A stretch of DNA of 28,874 nucleotides. Origin: a virus. The notes below the pieces were generated by a model that was not told where the DNA came from, did not search any database, and was given only the letters and a program-made list of their open reading frames with translations. Location: the IMG/VR virus record IMGVR_UViG_3300020416_000042, positions 1 to 28,874 of that record. The stretch is one strand, 5' to 3'. Of the stretch, positions 8,364 through 13,972 are shown piece after piece. The first letter of the stretch is position 1, and each line of letters opens with the position of its first letter. The position numbers and the translations under genes are program-made.

Positions 8364-8460
8364 ATTCTTCAGTAGGGATAATCCACTCAGCATATAAACG
8401 TCTGGTGGTCACACCTTCTGTATTTAGGGTTACTTGATCAAGACTCGACCAGAGTCCCAA
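8350..8460 (-). CDS. Probable 36-residue protein with TTG start
   Basis: The 88-base gap between the nuclease-like gene and the next gene is an open frame that reads as plausible protein: VTLNTEGVTTRRLYAEWIIP then TEEYENE. A good ribosome site, AGGAG, lies five bases before an in-frame TTG at 8460. This gives 36 residues and a 23-base overlap with the upstream gene's end. A much longer version from an ATG at 8541 would overlap that gene by about 100 bases. The stop overlaps the start of the next gene. Function unknown. Confidence 0.5.
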   Translation of the reverse strand: MGLWSSLDQVTLNTEGVTTRRLYAEWIIPTEEYENE

Positions 8461-8917
8461 AGTGTCTCCTAATTTCACGTAACTCCTCAAAATCTTTCTG
8501 TTTAGTCCCGCCATCATACGCCCAAGCATAACCTTCCTCAATCATAAGTTCATTTAGTGAAATAGTAGCATCGCCAACATAGAGCCAACCAAGAAGCCTA
8601 CCATACTTCCCAACGCCACCCTTAAGTTCAGTCCTAATAGTGAGTTCTTCACCACCTTTAATAGTTTCTGTAAGTTTATCCTTCAACCAATTTGTCGCAT
8701 CTATTCCCAACGCCTTCTCTTCCAAGTTCCTTGTTCTTTTCTCTGGCGTATCAACGCCTGCAATTCTAACTCTTTCTTTCTTGTATAGATCAAAACCGAG
8801 ATCGATAGTAACGTCAATAGTGTCACCATCAAGCACCTTGTTTATTTTTGTCACTCTGAAGTTGTAACAACTCTTCCGTGACGGTGGTGTCATCGCTCCC
8901 ATTTGGCCAAAACTCAT
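8438..8917 (-). CDS. Staphylococcal-nuclease-like (thermonuclease) domain protein
   Basis: This is 159 residues from the ATG at 8917. The SNase fold is clear: VLDGDTIDV at residues 28-36 (acidic Ca-binding Asp30/Asp32), RVRIAGVDTPEKRT at 49-62 (Arg51, Asp56, Glu59) and KYGRLLGWLYV at 104-114 (Arg107). The catalytic Arg/Glu/Arg set of Staphylococcus nuclease is therefore present. No hydrophobic signal peptide is visible, so it probably acts in the cell, perhaps in host DNA breakdown. Starts at 8902 and 8893 are also possible; the chosen one overlaps the upstream gene by 89 bases, which is long. Confidence 0.88.
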   Translation of the reverse strand: MSFGQMGAMTPPSRKSCYNFRVTKINKVLDGDTIDVTIDLGFDLYKKERVRIAGVDTPEKRTRNLEEKALGIDATNWLKDKLTETIKGGEELTIRTELKGGVGKYGRLLGWLYVGDATISLNELMIEEGYAWAYDGGTKQKDFEELREIRRHFGTLVES

Positions 8918-9005
8918 CGTACTTAAATATGTAGTAGATTACAATACCTACTGCAACAAGTAAGATGGCAATCATTATATTGATTGACCAAACTACCTCA
9001 GACAT
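8829..9005 (-). CDS. Small single-pass membrane protein
   Basis: This is a 58-residue protein from MSEVVWSINI at 9005. An in-frame ATG at 9020 would add five residues. Residues ~6-30 form one hydrophobic helix (SINIMIAILLVAVGIVIYYI), followed by a charged cytosolic or periplasmic tail (FKYDEFWPNGSDD). It overlaps the previous small gene by 8 bases and the nuclease gene by up to 89. Function unknown. Confidence 0.65.
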   Translation of the reverse strand: MSEVVWSINIMIAILLVAVGIVIYYIFKYDEFWPNGSDDTTVTEELLQLQSDKNKQGA

Positions 9006-9111
9006 ATGCTGATGCAGCAAACTTTACTGATAGTGCCAAGGCACATCCCATTACAGTAAGTCTACTCATCCACCACATAATTTCGTGTTTGTTTTTTGTA
9101 ATTGTTTTCAT
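8998..9111 (-). CDS. Tiny 37-residue membrane-type protein
   Basis: The reading frame starts with an ATG at 9111 that overlaps the previous gene's TGA as ATGA. The sequence starts MKTITKNKHEIMWWMSRLTV and continues with MGCALALSVKFAASAYV. A basic N-terminus followed by ~20 apolar residues resembles a signal anchor or small membrane peptide. Overlaps with both neighbours support it as a real gene. Function unknown. Confidence 0.55.
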   Translation of the reverse strand: MKTITKNKHEIMWWMSRLTVMGCALALSVKFAASAYV

Positions 9112-9311
9112 ATTAGTGAACCTTGTGAACGTAACCAATCTAGTCCAGTTTCGTTAGTACACATATCAATACAATGAGGATGCTCCCTAAGATAAGGAAC
9201 ATCCTCTTTACTGTGTTGAATTGCTTCGTATGAGTCTGCAGCGTACTCACAAATTTCATAGTGATGCTGTTGAGCATCATGATACCTAATGGTATAGTGA
9301 CTTAGGGGCAT
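9108..9311 (-). CDS. 67-residue protein of unknown function
   Basis: The sequence starts MPLSHYTIRYHDAQQHHYEI and continues with ICEYAADSYEAIQHSKED. It is soluble, His- and Tyr-rich, with a short beta then helix pattern and two cysteines near residues 46 and 51. It is the first gene of a chain that runs with overlaps through small genes towards gp17. A promoter-like TATACT and a late-box-like element lie ~30 bases upstream. I do not recognise its function. Confidence 0.7.
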   Translation of the reverse strand: MPLSHYTIRYHDAQQHHYEICEYAADSYEAIQHSKEDVPYLREHPHCIDMCTNETGLDWLRSQGSLI

Positions 9312-9339
9312 GATCTTTCAATCCCAGAGTATGTACATG

Positions 9340-9350
9340 TATTTAGTATA
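9340..9350 (-). promoter_or_regulatory. Extended -10 promoter overlapping a late-box-like element
   Basis: The minus strand reads TGCTATACTAAATAC. TGC-TATACT is a good extended -10 of the sigma70 type at 9345-9350, and ACTAAATA at 9340-9347 is one mismatch from the late box. It sits ~30 bases before the 67-aa gene and after the hairpin closing the ndhI cluster. No convincing -35 is seen. The overlap would allow both early and late use. Confidence 0.5.
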
Positions 9351-9376
9351 GCATATAAGTAAAAATACGCAAATGT

Positions 9377-9394
9377 GTGTGGGATTACCCACAC
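9377..9394 (-). terminator. Hairpin at the end of the ndhI cluster
   Basis: GTGTGGG and CCCACAC form a perfect 7-bp stem with a 4-base loop, starting at the stop codon of the 96-aa gene. The nearest T-run on the minus strand begins about 11 bases later (ATTTTT), so it is either a weak terminator or an RNA end-protecting stem. It marks the downstream boundary of the cluster. Confidence 0.5.
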
Positions 9395-9684
9395 TAATAA
9401 TGATCTCCCAACCCTTCAACTGGTTCAGGTTTCCAACCCTTACCATAGTATTTCTCTAGCATGTTAAGGTGAGGGGCACGAGCAATCTGCTCTTCTGTTG
9501 GTGGATTAGATTTAGGTGGTTCCTTTGGAAACATCTCTAGTTGTATCTCAGGGATAGAGAATGTATCACCATCCTTTCTATGATGACAGATATAGAATGT
9601 TCCATCCTCTTTTTTATATAAGAAGTCAGCATCATGTGAATTTAACAGAAGCATCTGTTGAATCTTGTCACCCTTTTCAATCAT
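9394..9684 (-). CDS. 96-residue protein of unknown function, last gene of the ndhI cluster
   Basis: The start overlaps the ndhI stop as ATGA. The N-terminal half looks like a small beta fold ([20 protein letters not shown]), followed by a proline-rich linker ([19 protein letters not shown]) and an aromatic C-terminus ([20 protein letters not shown]). No cofactor motif and no membrane helix are visible. Tight coupling to ndhI suggests joint expression, but that does not prove a shared role. I do not recognise the family. Confidence 0.72.
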   Translation of the reverse strand: MIEKGDKIQQMLLLNSHDADFLYKKEDGTFYICHHRKDGDTFSIPEIQLEMFPKEPPKSNPPTEEQIARAPHLNMLEKYYGKGWKPEPVEGLGDHY

Positions 9685-10223
9685 CTTGCACCTATACGGG
9701 GTTCGTTATCGGGAACATCATGGGGATCCATCTTTCCTTTTGGTAGGTAAGCCAACTCACGCATTGCCCTAACTGAGGGATCAGTTGTAACATTAGTGGG
9801 CAATCGTCCAAGAGCGACGTTATCAAAATTAAGTGAGTGCCTGTCAAATGTAGCGAGTTCATATTCCTCCGTCATTGATAGACAGTTCGTAGGACAGTAT
9901 TCTACACAATTTCCACAGAATATGCAAGCCCCAAAGTCTATCGAATAGTTTCTTAGTTCTTTTTTCTTTGTTTGTTTGTTCATCACCCAGTCAACGACTG
10001 GTAGATTAATAGGACATACTCTCACGCATACCTCACAGGCAATGCATTTATCAAACTCATAATGAATACGTCCACGATACCTTTCAGATGGTATCAGTTT
10101 TTCATAAGGATACTGTATGGTTACAGGTCTCCTTCTCATATGATCAAAGGTTACACCTAACCCCTGAAGCATATATTTAGCAGTATCTTTTACCTCTTTT
10201 AAGTAACTAAAGATACCTTTCAT
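9681..10223 (-). CDS. ndhI: NdhI, NAD(P)H-quinone oxidoreductase (NDH-1) subunit I, virus-encoded
   Basis: This 180-residue protein closely follows cyanobacterial NdhI. NdhI is the two-cluster iron-sulphur subunit that carries electrons from ferredoxin through the NDH-1 arm towards plastoquinone. Visible hallmarks are [20 protein letters not shown] near 21-40, [18 protein letters not shown], the first 4Fe-4S set Cys60/63/66/70 ([12 protein letters not shown]), the second set Cys100/103/106/110 ([12 protein letters not shown]), and [20 protein letters not shown]. All eight ligands are intact. The ATG at 10223 overlaps the upstream stop as ATGA; a TTG at 10244 is unlikely. The C-terminus ([15 protein letters not shown]) is as short as or shorter than in hosts. 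It is an auxiliary metabolic gene between gp16 and gp17. Confidence 0.95.
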   Translation of the reverse strand: MKGIFSYLKEVKDTAKYMLQGLGVTFDHMRRRPVTIQYPYEKLIPSERYRGRIHYEFDKCIACEVCVRVCPINLPVVDWVMNKQTKKKELRNYSIDFGACIFCGNCVEYCPTNCLSMTEEYELATFDRHSLNFDNVALGRLPTNVTTDPSVRAMRELAYLPKGKMDPHDVPDNEPRIGAR

Positions 10224-10354
10224 CGTTTCACATCGTGAGCACAACCATCACCAGTGTAGTCATCACTATCATAGTAACCACCTTTAGTTCCAAAGAAGAT
10301 TGTTAATCCTACGAATGGAAGTGATACTAGTATTAGAAATGTTTCTAAAATCAT
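10220..10354 (-). CDS. 44-residue one-helix membrane protein, candidate NdhP-type partner of NdhI
   Basis: The ATG at 10354 overlaps the stop of the gene before it, and the TGA at 10220-10222 overlaps the ndhI ATG, both as ATGA. The protein begins [20 protein letters not shown], a single membrane helix, followed by a polar, acidic tail ([20 protein letters not shown]) and DVKR. The size, one helix and position before ndhI suggest a small NDH-1 subunit such as NdhP, which in cyanobacteria is about 40 residues with one helix. I could not compare sequences, so the name is a hypothesis. That it is a real gene is much better supported. Confidence 0.65.
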   Translation of the reverse strand: MILETFLILVSLPFVGLTIFFGTKGGYYDSDDYTGDGCAHDVKR

Positions 10355-10680
10355 CGCCTTAAGATTTTTTGTATTGGTACTTGCTTTATCTTATCCATAA
10401 CATCAATCTCTACTCTGTCTGCAATTTTGTCAATGATGTTAACATCAAGGTGCATGAACGGTGGAATGACACCAAGAATACGAAGTAATCCGTCAAGAAA
10501 TAATGCAAGACAGGTAAATCCAAGAATCATACTGATGATTGTTGCTTCTCTATTGTGTTTCGCCATCGATGCTTCATCAATGGCACGTGCTTCATCTACT
10601 GCAGCACGGATCAAAATGTCCACCTCTTCTTTAGTGTAGCAAAGATGAGGGAGGATCTTTTTGATTGCCTCTTCCGTCAT
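10351..10680 (-). CDS. 109-residue single-pass membrane protein, first gene of the ndhI cluster
   Basis: Residues 1-45 are soluble and helical (CYTKEEVDILIRAAVDEARA). A hydrophobic stretch at about 48-75 (IISMILGFTCLALFLDGLLR) is one membrane helix, and the C-terminus is charged (DKIADRVEIDVMDKIKQV). It is joined by an ATGA overlap to the 44-aa gene and then ndhI. The helix would place it in a host membrane, possibly the thylakoid. A TATAAT box lies 36 bases upstream of the start. Function unknown. Confidence 0.72.
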   Translation of the reverse strand: MTEEAIKKILPHLCYTKEEVDILIRAAVDEARAIDEASMAKHNREATIISMILGFTCLALFLDGLLRILGVIPPFMHLDVNIIDKIADRVEIDVMDKIKQVPIQKILRR

Positions 10681-10715
10681 TGTATCAGTATGAACTGTTT
10701 CTATTACTATTACTT

Positions 10716-10721
10716 ATTATA
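10716..10721 (-). promoter_or_regulatory. Sigma70-like -10 box before the ndhI cluster
   Basis: The minus strand reads TATAAT within GATATAATAAG, in an AT-rich 72-base gap. It lies 36 bases upstream of the cluster's first ATG. No strong -35 is seen. A host-type box here suggests early or middle transcription separate from the late structural genes. Confidence 0.5.
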
Positions 10722-10752
10722 TCACAAAATTTAACATTTGGCACATGTTTAT

Positions 10753-10968
10753 TTACTCATCATAATCCTTCATCAAACCATCAATTAATCCACGACGATA
10801 CTCCCATGTTTGACCACTAGTGGATCCTTTACATGGATTGATACAACTATCATCACCGTAATTATTACATACTAAACCTGCTAGATCATGTGGGCATCCC
10901 TCCTTTCCTGTAGACCAATATAACTGTTCTCCGAGCCATGTAGCACCACACTTCGGACAATTTTTCAT
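10753..10968 (-). CDS. 71-residue Cys-rich, zinc-ribbon-like protein
   Basis: The protein starts MKNCPKCGATWLGEQLYW, a zinc-ribbon knuckle (Cys4, Cys7). Further possible ligands follow: Cys25 and His27 in GCPHD, then Cys34, Cys42 and Cys46. The second half, SGQTWEYRRGLIDGLMKDYD, is helical and acidic. The pattern suggests a small metal-stabilised protein. I recall similar small proteins in cyanophages but know no function. It lies alone between the 46-aa gene and the ndhI cluster. Confidence 0.72.
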   Translation of the reverse strand: MKNCPKCGATWLGEQLYWSTGKEGCPHDLAGLVCNNYGDDSCINPCKGSTSGQTWEYRRGLIDGLMKDYDE

Positions 10969-10991
10969 TTTACTGTATAGATCTACCGTCT

Positions 10992-10997
10992 ATTATA
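10992..10997 (-). promoter_or_regulatory. Possible -10 box before the Cys-rich gene
   Basis: The minus strand has TATAAT within ATATATAATAGAC, 24 bases upstream of the 71-aa gene's ATG. No clear -35 is visible, and the region is AT-rich, so chance is possible. Confidence 0.33.
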
Positions 10998-10999
10998 TA

Positions 11000-11140
11000 T
11001 CAGGATGGTCGTTTTGCCATCTTTGCACTTTTGTCTAAATCTAACTGGTATAACTTTCTCATCATCTCTTGTTTCTTTTCAATGTCGTTCAATTTTTTAT
11101 GAACGTCTTTGAGTTCAGACTCAATCGATCTGTCAGTCAT
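11000..11140 (-). CDS. 46-residue coiled-coil peptide
   Basis: An ATG at 11140 opens a 46-residue frame: MTDRSIESELKDVHKKLNDI, then EKKQEMMRKLYQLDLDKSAK, ending MAKRPS. The heptad-like spacing of Leu/Ile/Met and the high charge predict one long helix that could dimerise. A codon upstream of the ATG is a stop, so the start is well defined. The leader of about 70 bases has a perfect late box at 11211-11218. Similar short coiled-coil proteins are common in phages. Function unknown. Confidence 0.6.
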   Translation of the reverse strand: MTDRSIESELKDVHKKLNDIEKKQEMMRKLYQLDLDKSAKMAKRPS

Positions 11141-11220
11141 TTAGTTTTAAAAATACTGCTCTCAAACCTCCTTGCCAAAACTACAAACAAGTTATGGATT
11201 TGAGTAAAAGTATTTATAAT
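11141..11220 (-). promoter_or_regulatory. Leader with perfect late box and orphan ribosome site
   Basis: TATAAATA is present on the minus strand at 11211-11218, immediately after the 291-aa gene. AAGGAGG, a full-strength ribosome site, lies at 11167-11173 but is 26 bases from the 46-aa gene's ATG, beyond normal reach. The only start near it is a TTG opening a ten-residue frame that ends over the ATG. Confidence 0.55.
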
Positions 11221-12096
11221 TTAAGACTTCTTCATTTTCGCTTTTGCTTTTTTCTCATCCTGTTTTTTTAAATAACTTTTAAGTTGCTTCAATTTAATAT
11301 CACGAATTAGTTTGGAACGTTTGCTAAGATATGGAGGTTTAGTTTTTTCAATCGCTTTGATTGCCATATCACCAATACCCTCTTCTATCTCATTCTCTTC
11401 ATTTGCTTTAACACAGTTTGGATATCTCTTTCCAAACATAGTTTTCATACCTTTCTTCTTATAACCTTTCCAACATTTCTCATCAAGAGTTTCTTCATTA
11501 CTCTCATTAGTATGAGCAAATGCCTTTCTCATTGCATCTAATTTGAGATGAGGTGGTAGACTATCTGCTGCTGCTTTCCTCTTTTTCTCTGCCTTTTTCT
11601 TAGCAGCATCACCCAGTTTACTATGTTCAATCTCTGGTTGATAACCCTTACCCTCATCTACAAACTTAACAGGCATTGAAACCGTTCCTTTACCTGGCAC
11701 ATACTTTGTTGTACGAGGTTTTTTAGGATCATCGCTCTTAAAATCTTTGTGAAGTTTATTATATGCCTTCCTAGTCATCTTAATTTCTTCTTCTACTGAA
11801 CTAGGTGTACCATCGCCATGCTCTATCACTTTACCTTCTTTATCTTTTTGATGATGTTCTTTGTTGAGTAAACGACCCAAGAGAGATTTTTTCTTAGTAG
11901 GTGATTTATATCCATGTCGTTTAGCATAATCCATATAGGATTCTCCCTTTCTCAACTTCTTAGGATCAGACTTTGGTTTAGATGCTGCAGCACGATCTTC
12001 ACGAGCACGTTGATTAGCACCAGGACCACCTAACTTCCGATCCTTATCAGGATCTGGATGCCAGTAATCTCCTCTTTCGACGATCATCTTATCCAT
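11221..12096 (-). CDS. Highly basic 291-residue protein, cyanophage conserved type
   Basis: Lysine and arginine dominate, with disordered stretches such as KPRTTKYVPGKGTVSMPVKF and AAKKKAEKKRKAAADSLPPH. Residues ~205-230 hold a compact block, LDEKCWKGYKKKGMKTMFGK followed by RYPNCVKANEE. I recall this block in other marine phage proteins. The C-terminus is a helical basic tail (LKQLKSYLKKQDEKKAKAK). The start overlaps the stop of the preceding basic gene by 8 bases. A nucleic-acid-binding or capsid-internal role is possible from the charge, but I know of no experiment. Confidence 0.75.
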   Translation of the reverse strand: MDKMIVERGDYWHPDPDKDRKLGGPGANQRAREDRAAASKPKSDPKKLRKGESYMDYAKRHGYKSPTKKKSLLGRLLNKEHHQKDKEGKVIEHGDGTPSSVEEEIKMTRKAYNKLHKDFKSDDPKKPRTTKYVPGKGTVSMPVKFVDEGKGYQPEIEHSKLGDAAKKKAEKKRKAAADSLPPHLKLDAMRKAFAHTNESNEETLDEKCWKGYKKKGMKTMFGKRYPNCVKANEENEIEEGIGDMAIKAIEKTKPPYLSKRSKLIRDIKLKQLKSYLKKQDEKKAKAKMKKS

Positions 12097-12991
12097 AATG
12101 GTATGCTGATTTGTTGGTTTTACCTAATTTACCCTTTCTAACTTTTGTTCCAGAAGTTTCTCCCATTCCAGAAGGGTTTTTTCCTGGTTTTGCCTTGCCT
12201 ACATTGACAGACTTATCTGGTTTTTTCTTTTCAGTATCATGTAATCTAGCAGGTTTACCTGCTTTCTTAGTGATAACTGACTCTTGACCATGTTTACGAC
12301 CTAATCGTCGCATGACTTTACCAAAACGTCTCTTACTCATACCCTTACCTGGTGAGGTTTGGTATGAGACCTCACGTCCAGTTCCTTCACCTGATGAATA
12401 TTTATATTCTCCTACCCCTTTCTTGTAACCAATACCTTTTTTCTTGAGATCTTTCTCAAGGTTTTTCCTACTTTCTCTATTTTTCTTCTCGTCAGTTCCC
12501 CGATCTGCAGAAATATTTCCAGTAGTTTTAGATTTTGCTTTAGAAAGCATCCTTGTAGTGGGGTTACCCTCAACAAGTTTAATAAAATCCTTGTAATACA
12601 TTCCTTCTTTTTTCATAGGTAAACCCTTGTGCTTTGTTTTAGCAAAATCCTTTACGCTGGACACGCTGGTGGAGGCAGCAACTTTGGCAACCTCAGGCGA
12701 GGGATTTTCCATTTCCCCTTTTTGAGTCGCTCGAACCATTCCGAAGAACCTTTGTTGTTTTTTGGAAACTGATTTTTCATTGATGCCTCCAAACACATCA
12801 TTATATGTAGGTGGCATCTTAGACATTTCCTTCATTGCCATTTTGTTTGCAGTTTTATGCATGACCTCTATGTCACGCTTACCGTATAATCGGTTCCAGC
12901 GTTTTTTACCCTTCTTCATACCTCTAATATATTTCTTAGCGGTCTGATTTATTGCGGGTGGAATTGAAGAATCACCGAAACCTTGTGCCAT
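12089..12991 (-). CDS. Basic 300-residue protein with DUF3008-like block and a second module
   Basis: Residues ~73-128 match the DUF3008 pattern: KSVSKKQQRFFGMVRATQKG, then NPSPEVAKVAAS and VKDFAKTKHKGLPMKK. Residues 131-142 (MYYKDFIKLVEG) look like the start of an inserted module. Residues ~158-241 resemble a separate small domain: ISADRGTDEKKNRESRKNLE, then KDLKKKGIGYKKGVGEYKY and LGRKHGQESVI. The last ~55 residues are a Lys/Gly/Pro-rich tail. It starts two bases after the stop of the 178-aa gene and overlaps the next gene, so the three are probably co-transcribed from the late box at 13558. Function unknown. Confidence 0.78.
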   Translation of the reverse strand: MAQGFGDSSIPPAINQTAKKYIRGMKKGKKRWNRLYGKRDIEVMHKTANKMAMKEMSKMPPTYNDVFGGINEKSVSKKQQRFFGMVRATQKGEMENPSPEVAKVAASTSVSSVKDFAKTKHKGLPMKKEGMYYKDFIKLVEGNPTTRMLSKAKSKTTGNISADRGTDEKKNRESRKNLEKDLKKKGIGYKKGVGEYKYSSGEGTGREVSYQTSPGKGMSKRRFGKVMRRLGRKHGQESVITKKAGKPARLHDTEKKKPDKSVNVGKAKPGKNPSGMGETSGTKVRKGKLGKTNKSAYHYG

Positions 12992-12992
12992 A

Positions 12993-13529
12993 TCAACCGC
13001 CGACTACTTGAATTTCTTCAAGAACAATCGCATTACCTGTAACAGCAACTTTGATTGCACGTTTTACAACTGCTTGAGGTCCACTATAAGCATAGGTGTA
13101 ATCAGCAGATGCACCTGATGAATCAACATCAGTGCTAATTGTTGTATTAGTAGTAGCAGTAACTTTCTTACCTGCTGTTCCTGCTGATAAGAAGTTTGAG
13201 TTGATAGCGGGTGAAGTATCATCATCCTCAACAGCAATAAAATCTCCTACAGAGAATGGGTGAGTGCTACTTCTTTCTCCTAAATTAGTACCAAGTTGAT
13301 AATCTGCAGTGCTGTCATCAACTGCCTTTACAATTCTTGCTTGACCAGGTTTGCCACCTTTTAAAAGCAATGCTTCATCTTGAATCAATGTGATAGCAGG
13401 ACCATCATTGAATGCTACAGTAGCATCACCAGCAGTAGCAACTACTCTATAATAACCAGTTTGAATATTTTGGTATTCAGTTGCACCTGCTGCAATAGCA
13501 TTGGTGCTTAAAACGCTCAGTACTGACAT
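12993..13529 (-). CDS. Probable virion structural protein, 178 residues
   Basis: It is rich in Ala, Thr, Val, Ser and Asp with alternating apolar residues, as in beta-sandwich virion proteins: VLSTNAIAAGATEYQNIQTG, TVAFNDGPAITLIQDEALLL and FSVGDFIAVEDDDTSP. I saw no enzyme motif. A GATAAATA late box 29 bases upstream fits a virion protein. It directly follows gp16 and leads a three-gene late unit with the two basic proteins. The exact role is unknown; a head decoration or tail accessory is possible. Confidence 0.7.
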   Translation of the reverse strand: MSVLSVLSTNAIAAGATEYQNIQTGYYRVVATAGDATVAFNDGPAITLIQDEALLLKGGKPGQARIVKAVDDSTADYQLGTNLGERSSTHPFSVGDFIAVEDDDTSPAINSNFLSAGTAGKKVTATTNTTISTDVDSSGASADYTYAYSGPQAVVKRAIKVAVTGNAIVLEEIQVVGG

Positions 13530-13540
13530 GTCGTGTCTTG

Positions 13541-13972
13541 TTATTTCTTGTCAGTATTATTTATCTCCTTTTGCTTCTTTAACATTTTTTGTAAATCTGC
13601 AGTGCTACCAACGAACATTGTATTGTTGACAGTGCTAGGTCCGATTTTTTTATCCTCTGCATCCAACTCTTTCATTTTCTTTTGTAAGTCAATGAGTTTG
13701 TCAGCAGTGTCTGCTACACTTTTAATTGTTGTTGCAGCAACTTCATAAGCACGAGGATGATCACTTGCTCGTGCCACATCAAGTATACCATCTACTGCCT
13801 CCTGTCCTTTCATTACTAACATATGTAATGCAGCACGAGAAGTTTCATAGTCTTGCTTTACATCACCTTCTTCTGATTTTTTCAAAGTTGGTTTTACTTT
13901 TTCAACATGTTTCTGGAGTTCGGAAGGTTCTGCTCCAAAAGCGTTATTGAGACCGTCAAAAGGATTTGTCAT
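13541..13972 (-). CDS. 16: gp16 terminase small subunit
   Basis: This 143-residue protein compares with 164 for T4 gp16. It regulates gp17 and recognises DNA for packaging. It is largely helical: TSRAALHMLVMKGQEAVDGI, DVARASDHPRAYEVAATTIK, then a long coiled-coil helix ADTADKLIDLQKKMKELDAE. This fits the central oligomerising coiled coil of T4-like small terminases. Its place just after gp15, with a four-base overlap at the start, matches T4 order. In T4 gp17 is next; here ~5.4 kb is inserted. Confidence 0.9.
   Translation of the reverse strand: MTNPFDGLNNAFGAEPSELQKHVEKVKPTLKKSEEGDVKQDYETSRAALHMLVMKGQEAVDGILDVARASDHPRAYEVAATTIKSVADTADKLIDLQKKMKELDAEDKKIGPSTVNNTMFVGSTADLQKMLKKQKEINNTDKK
13558..13565 (-). 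promoter_or_regulatory. Late promoter box before the 178-aa structural gene
   Basis: The minus strand reads GATAAATA, a NATAAATA match, inside the end of gp16 and 29 bases upstream of the next ATG. Confidence 0.62.

Noticed and set aside
9312-9393. A possible tRNA or small structured RNA in the 82-base gap.
   Set aside because: Only one 7-bp hairpin and a promoter-like stretch are visible. There is no cloverleaf and no TTCGA-type T-loop.
9681-10223. A simple bacterial-type 2[4Fe-4S] ferredoxin instead of NdhI.
   Set aside because: The long NdhI-specific flanks ([20 protein letters not shown] and [20 protein letters not shown]) are present, and a ferredoxin would be less than half this length.
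10224-10244. Extended NdhI start at a TTG (adding MCSRCET, with two more cysteines).
   Set aside because: The ATG at 10223 forms an ATGA overlap with the upstream gene, and family similarity begins there. The extension merely reads the end of the 44-aa gene in another frame.
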